A stretch of 32,367 bases of DNA from a virus: IMG/VR virus record IMGVR_UViG_3300034374_001672, positions 1 through 32,367 of that record; one strand, given 5' to 3'. Shown one piece after another: positions 21,890 through 30,717 of the stretch. Both the position numbers and the translations under genes were made by a program. The first letter of the stretch is position 1. Every line of letters starts with the position of its first letter. The notes under the pieces were generated by a model. That model did not search any database. It had not been told where the DNA came from and worked only from the letters and a program-made list of their open reading frames with translations.

Positions 21890-24800
21890 TAGCCTACTTC
21901 CCTACATTCAATACTTACAGAGCCAATACTCCTGTTTAAACTTGTTATCATATAGTATTGAGAGCCAGTCGTATTCCAATTATGACCAAAAGGATTGACT
22001 GGCATATCTTCAAACTTTACTATATCTCCTGTTTCTAAATTATATGATTTACTTGAATTAACAATATCACATTTTATTATTTTTTTAACATCACCTATTA
22101 TATTATTATAATATGAATAAAAATCAGCATTAGGATCTGATTGTGGGGTACTTGCTGGTGTCCCAACATTCATGTCTAGCTTAATTTCTTTAGTGTTTTC
22201 TTGTGATTGTATTTTATATTTTGTCCTAACTTCATCATTTGATGATGTTAGATTTGCAACATATCCTTTTATTGCTGGATGTTTTTGATAATTAATTATC
22301 ATTTTAGAAATTACATTATTAAATCCTGACATTGATACTTGTATATTTTTAATATCTCTATTTGTCAATGTTTGTGATGCAGAAAGTTCACTAGATTGTT
22401 TTATATATATTACTCTGCTTGTTGAATCTGCCCTATATTTAAATATAAACCCAAACTCATAAGTTATTTTATCTAAAATAGTTTGTATATCTTTAGGTTC
22501 TAGTGTCCAATATCTTATTTTCCAATTATCAATATGTCTATCTGTATGTAAATCTGACCAACCATCGGGTGTAATTGTATCTAATCCTACAAACCTAGTA
22601 AGTATATCTCTTAATGCTTCATGTCCATGCTCAACTAAATCAGCACTACCACTATATGATTCAGTTAATCCATCGTTAGCTACATATAGCATTTCTTCAG
22701 GTGCTTCAGATACTCTTTGAGTGTGTAAAAATATATCATATATTCTAAATTCTGCATCAAAAGATGGTAATGATTCTCCAATTTCATTTAAATCAAATTC
22801 AATTTCAAATGTAGCAGATGTTGTATTATTATTAAATTGAGTATAAATAGTTCTTTTAGATTTATCGGTAGAAGTATAGCCAACTGAAATGTCTCCTCTA
22901 GTTCGAATTGTGTTGTTACCAAAATCATCTCCACTCCTATCAACATCAATTTGGTATGTTAATCCCAAAACAGTAATAGTATTATTTATTCTAATTAAAG
23001 TATTATCATCGTGAGATTCTTTTTTACTATCAAAGCCTCTACTAACAGTTAATGTATTTGAAGAAATACTATCAACAATCATTTTTTCATCATCAACTTT
23101 TATTATATCTCTTTCAGTTACATTAGTAGCATCATCAACATTAAAACCTGTTTCAGTATCTGTTAATGCTTCATTGGCTAATACTCTTAAATTAGTAGAA
23201 GACCTTAATATTTTAAAATCATCTGATGATTTACCTGATACTGAGTGAAAGTCATAATCTAAACGAATCCTTACTGCACCTTCTTGCCCATCTATATCTA
23301 TTGAATAATTAGCATAAGTATTTGAATCTCCATCAAATGCTTTTTCTGCATCTGTTATTGTAACTCCATCATTACTAGATACTTCTACAGATTCTGCTCT
23401 TTGTTTAAAAGACCTAAGTTGTGATAAATCTGACTGATCATGTTCTGCATTATCTGTATTAACAGTGCTTGCTATTGCATTTTCCAAAGGTACAAATGTA
23501 TCAACACTTTTTTCATATACAGCTAACTGCCCATCACTAGATGTGTTATTGCCATCTATATATAATATTTTATCACTAAATGTTTTATTTAATGGAACTG
23601 GTCTGTATGCTTTAGAAGATAATTGAGACTCAAATAAAGGCGATGCAAAAGTAGTGGCAGAATTTTTAGTATAATTACCATAACTAATTGGCACATAAAT
23701 ATTCTTTTGAGTAGTTTTTTTAGTAGGCATAGATAAAAAATCCCACGGTCTTTTTTCTGTTAATTGAATATTTACACTTGAATCATCATGCGAAACATTA
23801 ATTAACCTACCTTGATATATTTGTAAACAATTAGATAATGATGAGTTATCGTTTAATTGGGAGTATATTCTAACATTATAATTAATATATTCAATGTCTC
23901 CTAAAAATAATTTAGATGATATATCACTGCCTTTATATTTAAAGTTTGCAATACTAAATGATACATTGCTTGTTTTAGCTTTTGAACTTTGTAGCTCTAT
24001 ACTATCCCTTATTGAGCCAGTTTTTGTTACAACACCATGATAAAATACATCATTTACTAATGTATCTGTAGTAGATAATGGTAAATACCCACCATAAGTT
24101 GCACCATTAATAGTTCCATGTTGATTATTGCCTGATAAATCATTTATTACAGGTTCGCCATTATTAAGTTCCCAATAACCTTTTAAATTACTAGATTGAT
24201 TGTAATTACCAAAATCATATAGCAATGATTTATAATTACCATTATTAAATATTGCTGTAATATTATTAGAGTTTAATTGTCCACTAAAAATAGCTAAGTT
24301 TTTTATATCAATTTTTGTATAAGTATCTGTGCCTCTCTGTTCTCTTGCAATCATGGCACTTGCATTAGGATAAACTGGGTTTGTAATACTGCTATTTCCT
24401 ATAGCAGTTTTATTAGTTTGAGTTGCTAATGTCGAACCAGTTCCTATATACATTGCAGTATCTCCAGTTCCAGTTGCAAAACTTGTAGTAACTGCAAAAA
24501 AAGTCCATTCATCTAAAGCAAATGTTGTATCATCGCCAGTTATTCCTGCATAATCTGTGTTTACAAGCCCAGTATTATCTCCCCAGAAAACCATTAACTT
24601 ATTATCAGCATTTTTAGCAACATTTACACCACCCCAAGTTGTATCATTATCACTAGAGGTAAATATATATCTAGTGTTACCAAGTGTGCCAAACTTTACC
24701 CATCCACAAATAGTTATTCCTGTATCATTTTTTAATGCTAATGCTGAGTTAGTTGTTGTTGCTCCTAAATCTACAAAATCATTAATTCCATCAAAACTTA

Positions 24801-24897
24801 AATAAGAATCATTATTAAATAATTGATATAACCAATTCTCTTTTATATTAGAGTTTTTAGATGCATTTTCGTAATTAGATGGAAGTGTTAAGCTCAT
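21889..24897 (-). CDS. Tail tip protein with N-terminal LamG-like domain
   Basis: 1002 residues. Residues about 31-268 form a LamG/concanavalin-like sugar-binding domain: it opens YLSFDGINDFVDLG and closes LKGYWELNN followed by INDLSGNNQHGTING. A central region (about 270-560) has tail-hub-like beta segments. The C-terminal region includes IIPDGWSD-like loops and FGFIFKYRADSTSRVIYIKQ, then KMIINYQKHPAIKG, typical of phage tail-tip proteins. It follows the tape measure (4-base overlap), as distal tail genes do. The lectin-like domain could bind host surface glycans. Confidence 0.72.
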   Translation of the reverse strand: MSLTLPSNYENASKNSNIKENWLYQLFNNDSYLSFDGINDFVDLGATTTNSALALKNDTGITICGWVKFGTLGNTRYIFTSSDNDTTWGGVNVAKNADNKLMVFWGDNTGLVNTDYAGITGDDTTFALDEWTFFAVTTSFATGTGDTAMYIGTGSTLATQTNKTAIGNSSITNPVYPNASAMIAREQRGTDTYTKIDIKNLAIFSGQLNSNNITAIFNNGNYKSLLYDFGNYNQSSNLKGYWELNNGEPVINDLSGNNQHGTINGATYGGYLPLSTTDTLVNDVFYHGVVTKTGSIRDSIELQSSKAKTSNVSFSIANFKYKGSDISSKLFLGDIEYINYNVRIYSQLNDNSSLSNCLQIYQGRLINVSHDDSSVNIQLTEKRPWDFLSMPTKKTTQKNIYVPISYGNYTKNSATTFASPLFESQLSSKAYRPVPLNKTFSDKILYIDGNNTSSDGQLAVYEKSVDTFVPLENAIASTVNTDNAEHDQSDLSQLRSFKQRAESVEVSSNDGVTITDAEKAFDGDSNTYANYSIDIDGQEGAVRIRLDYDFHSVSGKSSDDFKILRSSTNLRVLANEALTDTETGFNVDDATNVTERDIIKVDDEKMIVDSISSNTLTVSRGFDSKKESHDDNTLIRINNTITVLGLTYQIDVDRSGDDFGNNTIRTRGDISVGYTSTDKSKRTIYTQFNNNTTSATFEIEFDLNEIGESLPSFDAEFRIYDIFLHTQRVSEAPEEMLYVANDGLTESYSGSADLVEHGHEALRDILTRFVGLDTITPDGWSDLHTDRHIDNWKIRYWTLEPKDIQTILDKITYEFGFIFKYRADSTSRVIYIKQSSELSASQTLTNRDIKNIQVSMSGFNNVISKMIINYQKHPAIKGYVANLTSSNDEVRTKYKIQSQENTKEIKLDMNVGTPASTPQSDPNADFYSYYNNIIGDVKKIIKCDIVNSSKSYNLETGDIVKFEDMPVNPFGHNWNTTGSQYYMITSLNRSIGSVSIECREVG

Positions 24898-26930
24898 GCA
24901 AGGTTCATCCTTTGTGCTTTTTCTATTGCAGGTATAATTGTATCAACTACTGTTTCATCAACAAGTGGTGCTGATATATTAACTGTTACTCCAGAACTGC
25001 CTGTTTGATTCATTGTGGCAAGATTGTCTATCCCTATAGATTGTACTGCATTACGAGACATTACAAATTCACCCTTTTCTGCTTCAATCATTGTACCGCC
25101 TTGTGAGTGTAATTTACCTCCTACTAAACCACCTGCTTCAAATTTTTGTGATTTGATTTTAGATACATTTGTTAAACCAGTTGCTATTACTCCAGCCATT
25201 GCAATTACATTTGTAGGAAATGGTAACTTAGAATTAAGCACTTTGTTACCAGCACCATATGTATCTATAATAGCTTGTGCTAATGCAAGTGCTTTACCAA
25301 GTTCAAAAGTTGCTTTGCTAGTTTTAGCTAACTCTGATAATGCACCTATGGTATTAGAGACTGTTTCTAATTTAATTTTATTTAGTTTTTCTTCTAGACT
25401 CATTTCTTTTCCAATAAGCTCTAGATTCTTTTTTCTAAATTCTTGTTCAGTTATATCTCCATTATTTAACTGTAACTGATTTAATATTTTTTGATCATCA
25501 AGCAAGTTTAACTCTTCTTGAATAGCTAATCCACCTAACATTGCTTCGTTTTTATTTCTAAGTATATCAAGTTCTTGTTGTGCTATTTCTATCCTATAAA
25601 GACCTACTGTAGTAGCTTCTGAATCTGTTTTGTTTTTATCTTTTTGTGCATTATTTGCATCAATAATGCTGTTCATGTTTCCTAAATTTAAATCTAATAA
25701 TTTTTTATCTATTTCTGCTAATTTTTCTTTATTATTTTTTTGAACAACAAGTGCATCCATTTTTTCTCTAGAACTTCTTCTATCAAAAGCATCTATTGCT
25801 TGTAGTGCTTTTGTTCTTCTAGCTAATAAAATTAACATAGCTTCTTCACTTGAAGTAAATTCAGTAATTGGCTTTCTTGCTAATGTAATACTATTAAAAT
25901 AACTTGTAGCTGATTTTGCTAAATGAGTAAAAACTCCAGCCATTGTTGTCATTAAAGGGGCTAAAAGCTCGCCTGTAGCAGATGCTAAATCAGATGATGA
26001 GGCAGATAGTTTATCATAAACATCCTGAGTTGTAAGTGTTTCATCTCCAAGAGTTTTAACTTTGGCTCTTGCAGATTCCATTGTGGCACTTAAAAATGCT
26101 TGTTTTTTCTCTGCATCAGTTAATTGCTCAACATTTACACCTAATTTTTTAGCATATTTTGTGTATGCTTCATCAGATTTAACAATAATACCAATGTTAT
26201 CTAACATCAGTCTTGATTGCCTACCTATACCAGTAACAAGTGATTCAACAGATGATGCAGTATCTTTACCTAATGCTCTACCAAGTCTTTGAGCAATATC
26301 AAACATTTCAGCCATTTCATCAGAATTTTTAGATACTCCAAGAATCATAGCATTATTTGCTTGTTGAAATAAATCAAATTGAGACATTGTTCCATCTGTA
26401 GCTTCTTGCAGTTGTTTAAATGCTATTTTGGAGCTATCAGCACTTCCTGATAAGGTATCAAAGGCTCTTCCCATAGACTCTACTTTTGATGCTTGTACTG
26501 CAAATCTACCTAATTGCCTTATTCCTAAAGCCATTACAAAATTAAATAATAATAATCTTGATCTAATTACAGCTAGAGTTCCACCTAATATTCTAGTTCT
26601 AGCAGTAGCTTTTCTCGTTCCATTACTTAATCCTTTTAAAGCCCTGATATGTTTATTAACAGCTACTCTTGTTTTTTCTAAGGATACTTTGTGCCCTCTC
26701 ATGGCTTTAGTAAGTAATTTACCAGAGACACCAGCTTTTGCCATACTAGAGTCTAAACCTTTTAGTTTTATATCTAAATTTTTAAATTGTTGAGAAACTT
26801 TTTTCCCAGATTGAAATTGAGCTTGTTGCTCTCCTGTAAGTCTTTTAGATACTTCAGAAAGTTTTTTTATAGCATTAATTAATTTATCACTATCTTCAGG
26901 TATAAATTTTATTCTAACTTCGTTTGCCAT
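24894..26930 (-). CDS. Tape measure protein
   Basis: 678 residues: helical, Lys/Ala-rich N-terminal half, hydrophobic segments (about 121-140, IRSRLLLFNFVMALGIRQL, and near 580-600, FPTNVIAMAGVIATGL), long coiled-coil regions, and a typical C-terminal block EAGGLVGGKLHSQGGTMIEA, EKGEFVMSRNAV. It sets the tail length; this size suggests a tail around 100 nm by the usual proportion. It overlaps the chaperone gene upstream and the tail-tip gene downstream. Confidence 0.92.
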   Translation of the reverse strand: MANEVRIKFIPEDSDKLINAIKKLSEVSKRLTGEQQAQFQSGKKVSQQFKNLDIKLKGLDSSMAKAGVSGKLLTKAMRGHKVSLEKTRVAVNKHIRALKGLSNGTRKATARTRILGGTLAVIRSRLLLFNFVMALGIRQLGRFAVQASKVESMGRAFDTLSGSADSSKIAFKQLQEATDGTMSQFDLFQQANNAMILGVSKNSDEMAEMFDIAQRLGRALGKDTASSVESLVTGIGRQSRLMLDNIGIIVKSDEAYTKYAKKLGVNVEQLTDAEKKQAFLSATMESARAKVKTLGDETLTTQDVYDKLSASSSDLASATGELLAPLMTTMAGVFTHLAKSATSYFNSITLARKPITEFTSSEEAMLILLARRTKALQAIDAFDRRSSREKMDALVVQKNNKEKLAEIDKKLLDLNLGNMNSIIDANNAQKDKNKTDSEATTVGLYRIEIAQQELDILRNKNEAMLGGLAIQEELNLLDDQKILNQLQLNNGDITEQEFRKKNLELIGKEMSLEEKLNKIKLETVSNTIGALSELAKTSKATFELGKALALAQAIIDTYGAGNKVLNSKLPFPTNVIAMAGVIATGLTNVSKIKSQKFEAGGLVGGKLHSQGGTMIEAEKGEFVMSRNAVQSIGIDNLATMNQTGSSGVTVNISAPLVDETVVDTIIPAIEKAQRMNLA

Positions 26931-27303
26931 TTTTTATAGCCTCTGCTTTCTTACGCTCTATTGCATTTTTAATTAAAAAACTTTTTTCTACCCATTTAAA
27001 TGGTTGTTCTCCATAAGAACCTTTATATGGACTAATACCAAATTGCTCGGAATATATATATCTTGAAATGTCTTTTTGTGCTTGACTATCAACTAATACA
27101 TTTAAACAAGCAAAAAAGGGTAATTGCTTAACTACAGCTTCAGCTATATTAAAACTATTACCCTTTTTATTAGTTTGCTTAACTTCATCAATTAAAAGCT
27201 CTATAACTTCTTTAACGTCATTATCTGATGTAAAAGTACGAGTTTGATATTTCCCATCAATTAAGATAGGAATACGAGCTTTATAAGGGTATGTATGATG
27301 CAT
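26914..27303 (-). CDS. Tail assembly chaperone, frameshifted (T-like) part
   Basis: 129 residues from an ATG at 27303, but probably made mainly as a fusion. The frame is open without a stop back to the G5 run at 27362-27366, where it meets the 87-aa gene in the -1 frame. Slippage there would give an 86+149 = 235-residue protein whose junction adds LTLEYNIHVTNQCGGC before this ATG. In lambda and many other siphophages the long form (GT) binds tape measure and tail tube during assembly. Ends overlapping the tape measure start. Confidence 0.75.
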   Translation of the reverse strand: MHHTYPYKARIPILIDGKYQTRTFTSDNDVKEVIELLIDEVKQTNKKGNSFNIAEAVVKQLPFFACLNVLVDSQAQKDISRYIYSEQFGISPYKGSYGEQPFKWVEKSFLIKNAIERKKAEAIKNGKRS

Positions 27304-27307
27304 ACAA

Positions 27308-27366
27308 CCCCCACATTGATTGGTTACATGTATGTTGTACTCTAATGTGAGGGCATCTATTCCCCC
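27308..27366 (-). promoter_or_regulatory. Programmed -1 frameshift signal
   Basis: Reading the minus strand: CGC TTG GGG GAA TAG with a G5 run (27362-27366), an 8-base spacer, then CCCTCACATT (27344-27353) pairing with AATGTGGGGG (27308-27317), 10 bp with one G-U. Slipping back one base on GGG gives GGA ATA GAT..., open through to 26914. The slip site is not a standard X XXY YYZ heptamer; P-site slippage on G runs is the likely route. Confidence 0.78.
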
Positions 27367-27620
27367 AAGCGTTGGTAGTCCTGTATAGCAACTGATAACT
27401 CATTTTTATCATCATCATTTAAAGATTTAATGAAGTTATCATCAGCACCTTCTGATCCCCTACGAATCCAAGCTGTTCTAGCTTTTGAGAGATTTTTAAT
27501 TGCAACTAAATTATCTCCATCGTATCTCATTTCAGGTACGTCATTGCAAAAATCAATATCATCAACTGACATTTCTTTTATTTTAACTTCCTTACCACTA
27601 CTTAGCTTAATGTCTTTCAT
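27357..27620 (-). CDS. Tail assembly chaperone, short (G-like) form
   Basis: 87 residues (MKDIKLSSGKEVKIKEMSVD, then FCNDVPEMRYDGDNLVAIKN), small, acidic and helical, in the position of lambda G between tail tube and tape measure. Expression without frameshift gives this form; with -1 slippage at its penultimate codons it is extended. The ATG overlaps the tail tube stop. Confidence 0.78.
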   Translation of the reverse strand: MKDIKLSSGKEVKIKEMSVDDIDFCNDVPEMRYDGDNLVAIKNLSKARTAWIRRGSEGADDNFIKSLNDDDKNELSVAIQDYQRLGE

Positions 27621-28603
27621 TATGAAGTCTCTATCTGTACAATCGGATTAGTATCTGATGCATCATCATAGAATGCTCTATATGAAAATTCTTGTTTCCA
27701 GCCTTCATCTGCTAAATCCGTAGATATGCTTTCTACCATAACTTTAGGAGCAGTTACTTCAAATGTAGAGTCTCCCACATTTAATACAATACCTGTGCTA
27801 GTATTAGTAGCAATATCTGCTGAGTTTTTATCTCTTTTACATCCTAAAGCTCCTGTAACTTCATAAGCACCTATAGAATATCCATAAGGTGCAAATTCTG
27901 CACCAGATTGATAGCTAACTCTATTAACAGGTCTAGATATGTTAAGAGAAAAATCATTAATTAATACGTCTTTACCACCTAATGAGTTAATACTAATATC
28001 ATGTGCATTAAATACTACACCTGATACATCTGTAGCACTAGCTGGAGTTAATGTGCTTTCTACTGGGATATATCCAGTTACAAAAGTAGCTACGCAACTT
28101 AATGCACCCCCATCTGTACCTATACCATAGGATAGTTCCATGCTTGTACACATAGCACTTTTATAATGCATGTCATTACCATCGCTGACACCAAAATCTG
28201 AACCACCATTTTTAAATAAAATTGTAACAGGGACTGCATTAGCAACACCATCTCTATATGAAACAACCGCTGGAGAAGATCCTAGTAATTGATTATCTCC
28301 ATCAGAGTCTCCAAATAATGCTCCACAAATTCTATTAATAACTCCAGCAGTACCGTGCATAGTAAGAGAGATTTCAAACATCTGCTCTGTTCTATTATGT
28401 TTTGCTCCTGATTGCTGTTGTCCAAATGAGTTTGCTCTTGATGGAGCTACTCCTAAAGGAGCTTGTTTATCTGCTATAGAGTAGTCTACTACAGGTAACC
28501 TAGTCCAAGTTCCGTTAGCTAGTGTGGCAGTACCCATTGTTATTTCAGTTCCTATAAATACTGCTACATCACTTTTTGTTTGAAATTTAGTATCTATTGC
28601 CAT
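27620..28603 (-). CDS. Major tail (tube) protein
   Basis: 327 residues beginning MAIDTKFQTKSDVAVFIGTE; beta-rich throughout, with an Ig-like insertion possible near 180-240. Its place directly upstream of the chaperone pair and tape measure, and its length, match tail tube proteins. AAGGAG lies at the end of the 55-aa gene, 7 bases before the ATG. Assigned by synteny and composition. Confidence 0.75.
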   Translation of the reverse strand: MAIDTKFQTKSDVAVFIGTEITMGTATLANGTWTRLPVVDYSIADKQAPLGVAPSRANSFGQQQSGAKHNRTEQMFEISLTMHGTAGVINRICGALFGDSDGDNQLLGSSPAVVSYRDGVANAVPVTILFKNGGSDFGVSDGNDMHYKSAMCTSMELSYGIGTDGGALSCVATFVTGYIPVESTLTPASATDVSGVVFNAHDISINSLGGKDVLINDFSLNISRPVNRVSYQSGAEFAPYGYSIGAYEVTGALGCKRDKNSADIATNTSTGIVLNVGDSTFEVTAPKVMVESISTDLADEGWKQEFSYRAFYDDASDTNPIVQIETS

Positions 28604-28604
28604 C

Positions 28605-28772
28605 TTATTTCTCCTTACCTGATCCTTGTAGATATTCTAATAATTCTTTTGGTGCATCACATTCTACGGATTCACCTGCCATTAATTTTAAATGCTTACT
28701 AGCACTGCCAAATGATAAATAATTTTTATCAGGTGGTAGTTTCTTGTAAGACTCTTTTGCTTTGTATTTCAT
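28605..28772 (-). CDS. Small tail-operon protein, 55 aa
   Basis: ATG at 28772. Reads MKYKAKESYKKLPPDKNYLS and continues FGSASKHLKLMAGESVECDA, ending LLEYLQGSGKEK. The AKE.LEY...G-type end resembles short neck or tail-adaptor peptides in siphophages. The ribosome site of the tail tube gene lies in its last codons. Unassigned family. Confidence 0.62.
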   Translation of the reverse strand: MKYKAKESYKKLPPDKNYLSFGSASKHLKLMAGESVECDAPKELLEYLQGSGKEK

Positions 28773-28803
28773 ACTATTCCCTAACTTTTTAGTTTCTTCA
28801 TAG

Positions 28804-29244
28804 TTATCCTAAGTTACCTAAATAATACCCTCGCCATTCCCAACGCATAACATTCAATCCTTCTATTTCTGATTCTTCTTCAGTCTTTTCGTTTATTCTG
28901 CAAGTCTCTAATCTGCCATTATAGAAAGTATTTCCTGCTCCTTTTACATTATTTTGAAATAAGGCTTCTATGTGAGACACTTGTCTTAGAATATGTTCCC
29001 AAGTGTCTTTTTTTACTGTTTTTTCTTTAAACGTATAAGATACATCTACGATGTAATCTCGTACTTCACTTAAATTTGTTAATTCTATTAAATCTGTGCC
29101 TACAGGATTAAGTCTTATAGACTGATTTCCCATGTCTTTAAAATCTCCTGTGTATATAGGGATTGTACCAGCAAACTCATTATTTAAAAAAGTCCTTATG
29201 GTATCTAGTATTTTATCATCCCATATATTAACAAATGCTATCAT
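28804..29244 (-). CDS. Tail completion / terminator protein
   Basis: 146 residues; N-terminal WDDKILDTIRTFLNNEFAGT helix, then a beta meander (VRDYIVDVSYTFKEK) and a closing VMRWEWRGYYLGNLG. The order connector - this - tail tube is where lambda gpU-type tail terminators lie. Its ATG overlaps the connector stop (ATGA). Family by synteny. Confidence 0.65.
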   Translation of the reverse strand: MIAFVNIWDDKILDTIRTFLNNEFAGTIPIYTGDFKDMGNQSIRLNPVGTDLIELTNLSEVRDYIVDVSYTFKEKTVKKDTWEHILRQVSHIEALFQNNVKGAGNTFYNGRLETCRINEKTEEESEIEGLNVMRWEWRGYYLGNLG

Positions 29245-30191
29245 CTACGAGTCATCCTTATTGAGTAAGGCATACCTGCATCATCTACAGATTCATTCTT
29301 ACCAAAAAACTCTATTTCCCATTTGTCATTTAAAGTTGCTGTATCAGCAGTATCACCTGCAAATCTTATATAAACATCATTAGCTAATGGTTGATATTGA
29401 CCATTAATAGTCTCTGTGTAATCAGCGGTATCTCCATTATTCATTCTTTCAGCACCTAGATTATCTGCATCTTTTTGCCATACAGAATATACAGCAGTAC
29501 CCATAGCACCACCTGTAGTAATCTTAACACCTACCCTATCATATATATCATAGTAATGTCCTCTTGTATCAACAAGATTTATTGCACCACTAACTGATAC
29601 TTGCCTAATTACACCTTTACTAGAATCGCCTGATACTTGCCATGATAACTTTGTAGAGCCATCATTTAATGACATTATGTTTTTATCTGCTTCTTCAAAT
29701 AAAGCATTTGCTAACTCAGATGTAGGATCATTAGCTCTAATAAGAAAAGAACATGCTAATAATGCTGTAGTCCTTACAATTATATAATCGTAATTACCAT
29801 CTTTGTCTTTAAATTGTTTTCGGGGCAATCTGCCATCTAACCTAGAATCAAGGTACTTCTCGGCATTGGATATATAGCGTGTTCTTAAAGTATCCCAATC
29901 ATCTCCGCTTTCCATAAGCATATCGTTGGGATTTGTGGCATCATTATAATAATACACCGCATCATTACCATCGTCATAATACCACTTATCATTTGCGTTT
30001 ACGTCAGATACACTGGATTGAACTGCCCCTAAATTCTTACCATTAGCAAATAACTGAGTTACTAACCCAATATTGTTTGCTCTATATCTACTACCTGCAT
30101 CAACAACAAAACCATATAATGCAGTTTTAGTATCAAACTCATCTATTGATGGGAATACATCTTTTAAATCTCTGTTAGTACAATATGCCAT
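29241..30191 (-). CDS. Head-tail connector (Mu gp36 / HK97 gp6-like)
   Basis: 316 residues. MAYCTNRDLKDVFP at the start and YISNAEKYLDSRLDGRLP about residue 106 are the paired features of head-completion proteins of the gp36/DUF1320 type (YCT..DL; ID..L..R..LP), here with an inserted acidic-Tyr region between them and a beta-rich C-terminal extension (about 200-316). It joins portal to tail. Confidence 0.68.
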   Translation of the reverse strand: MAYCTNRDLKDVFPSIDEFDTKTALYGFVVDAGSRYRANNIGLVTQLFANGKNLGAVQSSVSDVNANDKWYYDDGNDAVYYYNDATNPNDMLMESGDDWDTLRTRYISNAEKYLDSRLDGRLPRKQFKDKDGNYDYIIVRTTALLACSFLIRANDPTSELANALFEEADKNIMSLNDGSTKLSWQVSGDSSKGVIRQVSVSGAINLVDTRGHYYDIYDRVGVKITTGGAMGTAVYSVWQKDADNLGAERMNNGDTADYTETINGQYQPLANDVYIRFAGDTADTATLNDKWEIEFFGKNESVDDAGMPYSIRMTRR

Positions 30192-30257
30192 AGTGTTCCT
30201 ATATTACTATCTTATCTATTTTAATACAATATAAAAAAGTTAAATGTTTAACTTTTT
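30192..30257 (-). promoter_or_regulatory. Intergenic site with palindrome and possible promoter
   Basis: TTGTAT (30224-30229), 17-base spacer and TAATAT (30201-30206) on the minus strand could be a promoter, but the start would leave almost no leader before ATG 30191 and the -10 overlaps the likely AGGA ribosome site. Palindrome copy 6 (30234-30257) lies immediately upstream. Confidence 0.3.
30234..30257. repeat. Genome palindrome, copy 6
   Basis: AAAAAGTTAAA (30234-30244), TG, TTTAACTTTTT (30247-30257): a perfect 11-bp inverted repeat. On the minus strand it supplies the endolysin's last codons, AAA AGT TAA, exactly as copy 3 does for another gene. Confidence 0.78.
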
Positions 30258-30628
30258 AACTCTACATGCACAAGATCGTCAAAGTGATTGTCTTTTGTTT
30301 GTCCATCACTATCCCAATCGCATCCAACTCTGACTGGTATTTTCATTACATGAGCAATACCTCTTATCATACCACACATATAATGAAATGTATCTCTATC
30401 TTCCCAGTCTATAGGATATGGGGCAAGGTCTACTGCCTTACCATCAATATGCTTTGAATATTTCGTCTTACTAGCACCTTTAGCAACTAATTCATCTTGT
30501 CTTTCTTGCGACCTTACCCCTTCAATAATAGTAACATCCATTATTTTGATGAGTTCGTTTAAGACAAATATTAACTCAGGCTTTACACCTTTAAGTCTTT
30601 CTCTTGATCTTTTACCGAACCTGTACAT
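30248..30628 (-). CDS. Endolysin, M15-type peptidase
   Basis: 126 residues. The zinc ligands of LAS/M15 peptidases are visible: SKHIDGKAVDLAPYP (His60, Asp67) and DLVHVELK (His121), with a GCDWDSDG loop between. Such enzymes (T5 endolysin, VanY type) cut L-Ala-D-Glu or D-Ala-D-Ala bonds of peptidoglycan and lyse the host. No signal peptide, so release depends on a holin; two TM/coiled-coil genes lie upstream in the same operon. Confidence 0.88.
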   Translation of the reverse strand: MYRFGKRSRERLKGVKPELIFVLNELIKIMDVTIIEGVRSQERQDELVAKGASKTKYSKHIDGKAVDLAPYPIDWEDRDTFHYMCGMIRGIAHVMKIPVRVGCDWDSDGQTKDNHFDDLVHVELKS

Positions 30629-30717
30629 TATTTTTTCTTTTTTTTCTTAGTTTTTAACTTTTTTCTTTTTTTCATTGGCTTTGCTTTACCAAAACCATAA
30701 CCTTTTCCTTTTGGCAT
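30628..30717 (-). CDS. Lysine-rich micropeptide, 29 aa
   Basis: ATG at 30717 (overlapping the previous stop) to a TAA that overlaps the endolysin ATG (TAATG). Reads MPKGKGYGFGKAKPMKKRKK and ends KKKKKK. Both junctions are the tight overlaps used by real genes in this operon, which supports translation. Strongly basic: nucleic-acid binding or capsid interior is possible. Confidence 0.55.
   Translation of the reverse strand: MPKGKGYGFGKAKPMKKRKKLKTKKKKKK

Noticed and set aside
25015-25479. Plus-strand 154-aa frame inside the tape measure gene
   Set aside because: Shadow frame; Ala/Leu/Pro/Ser-rich composition comes from complementing the tape-measure codons.
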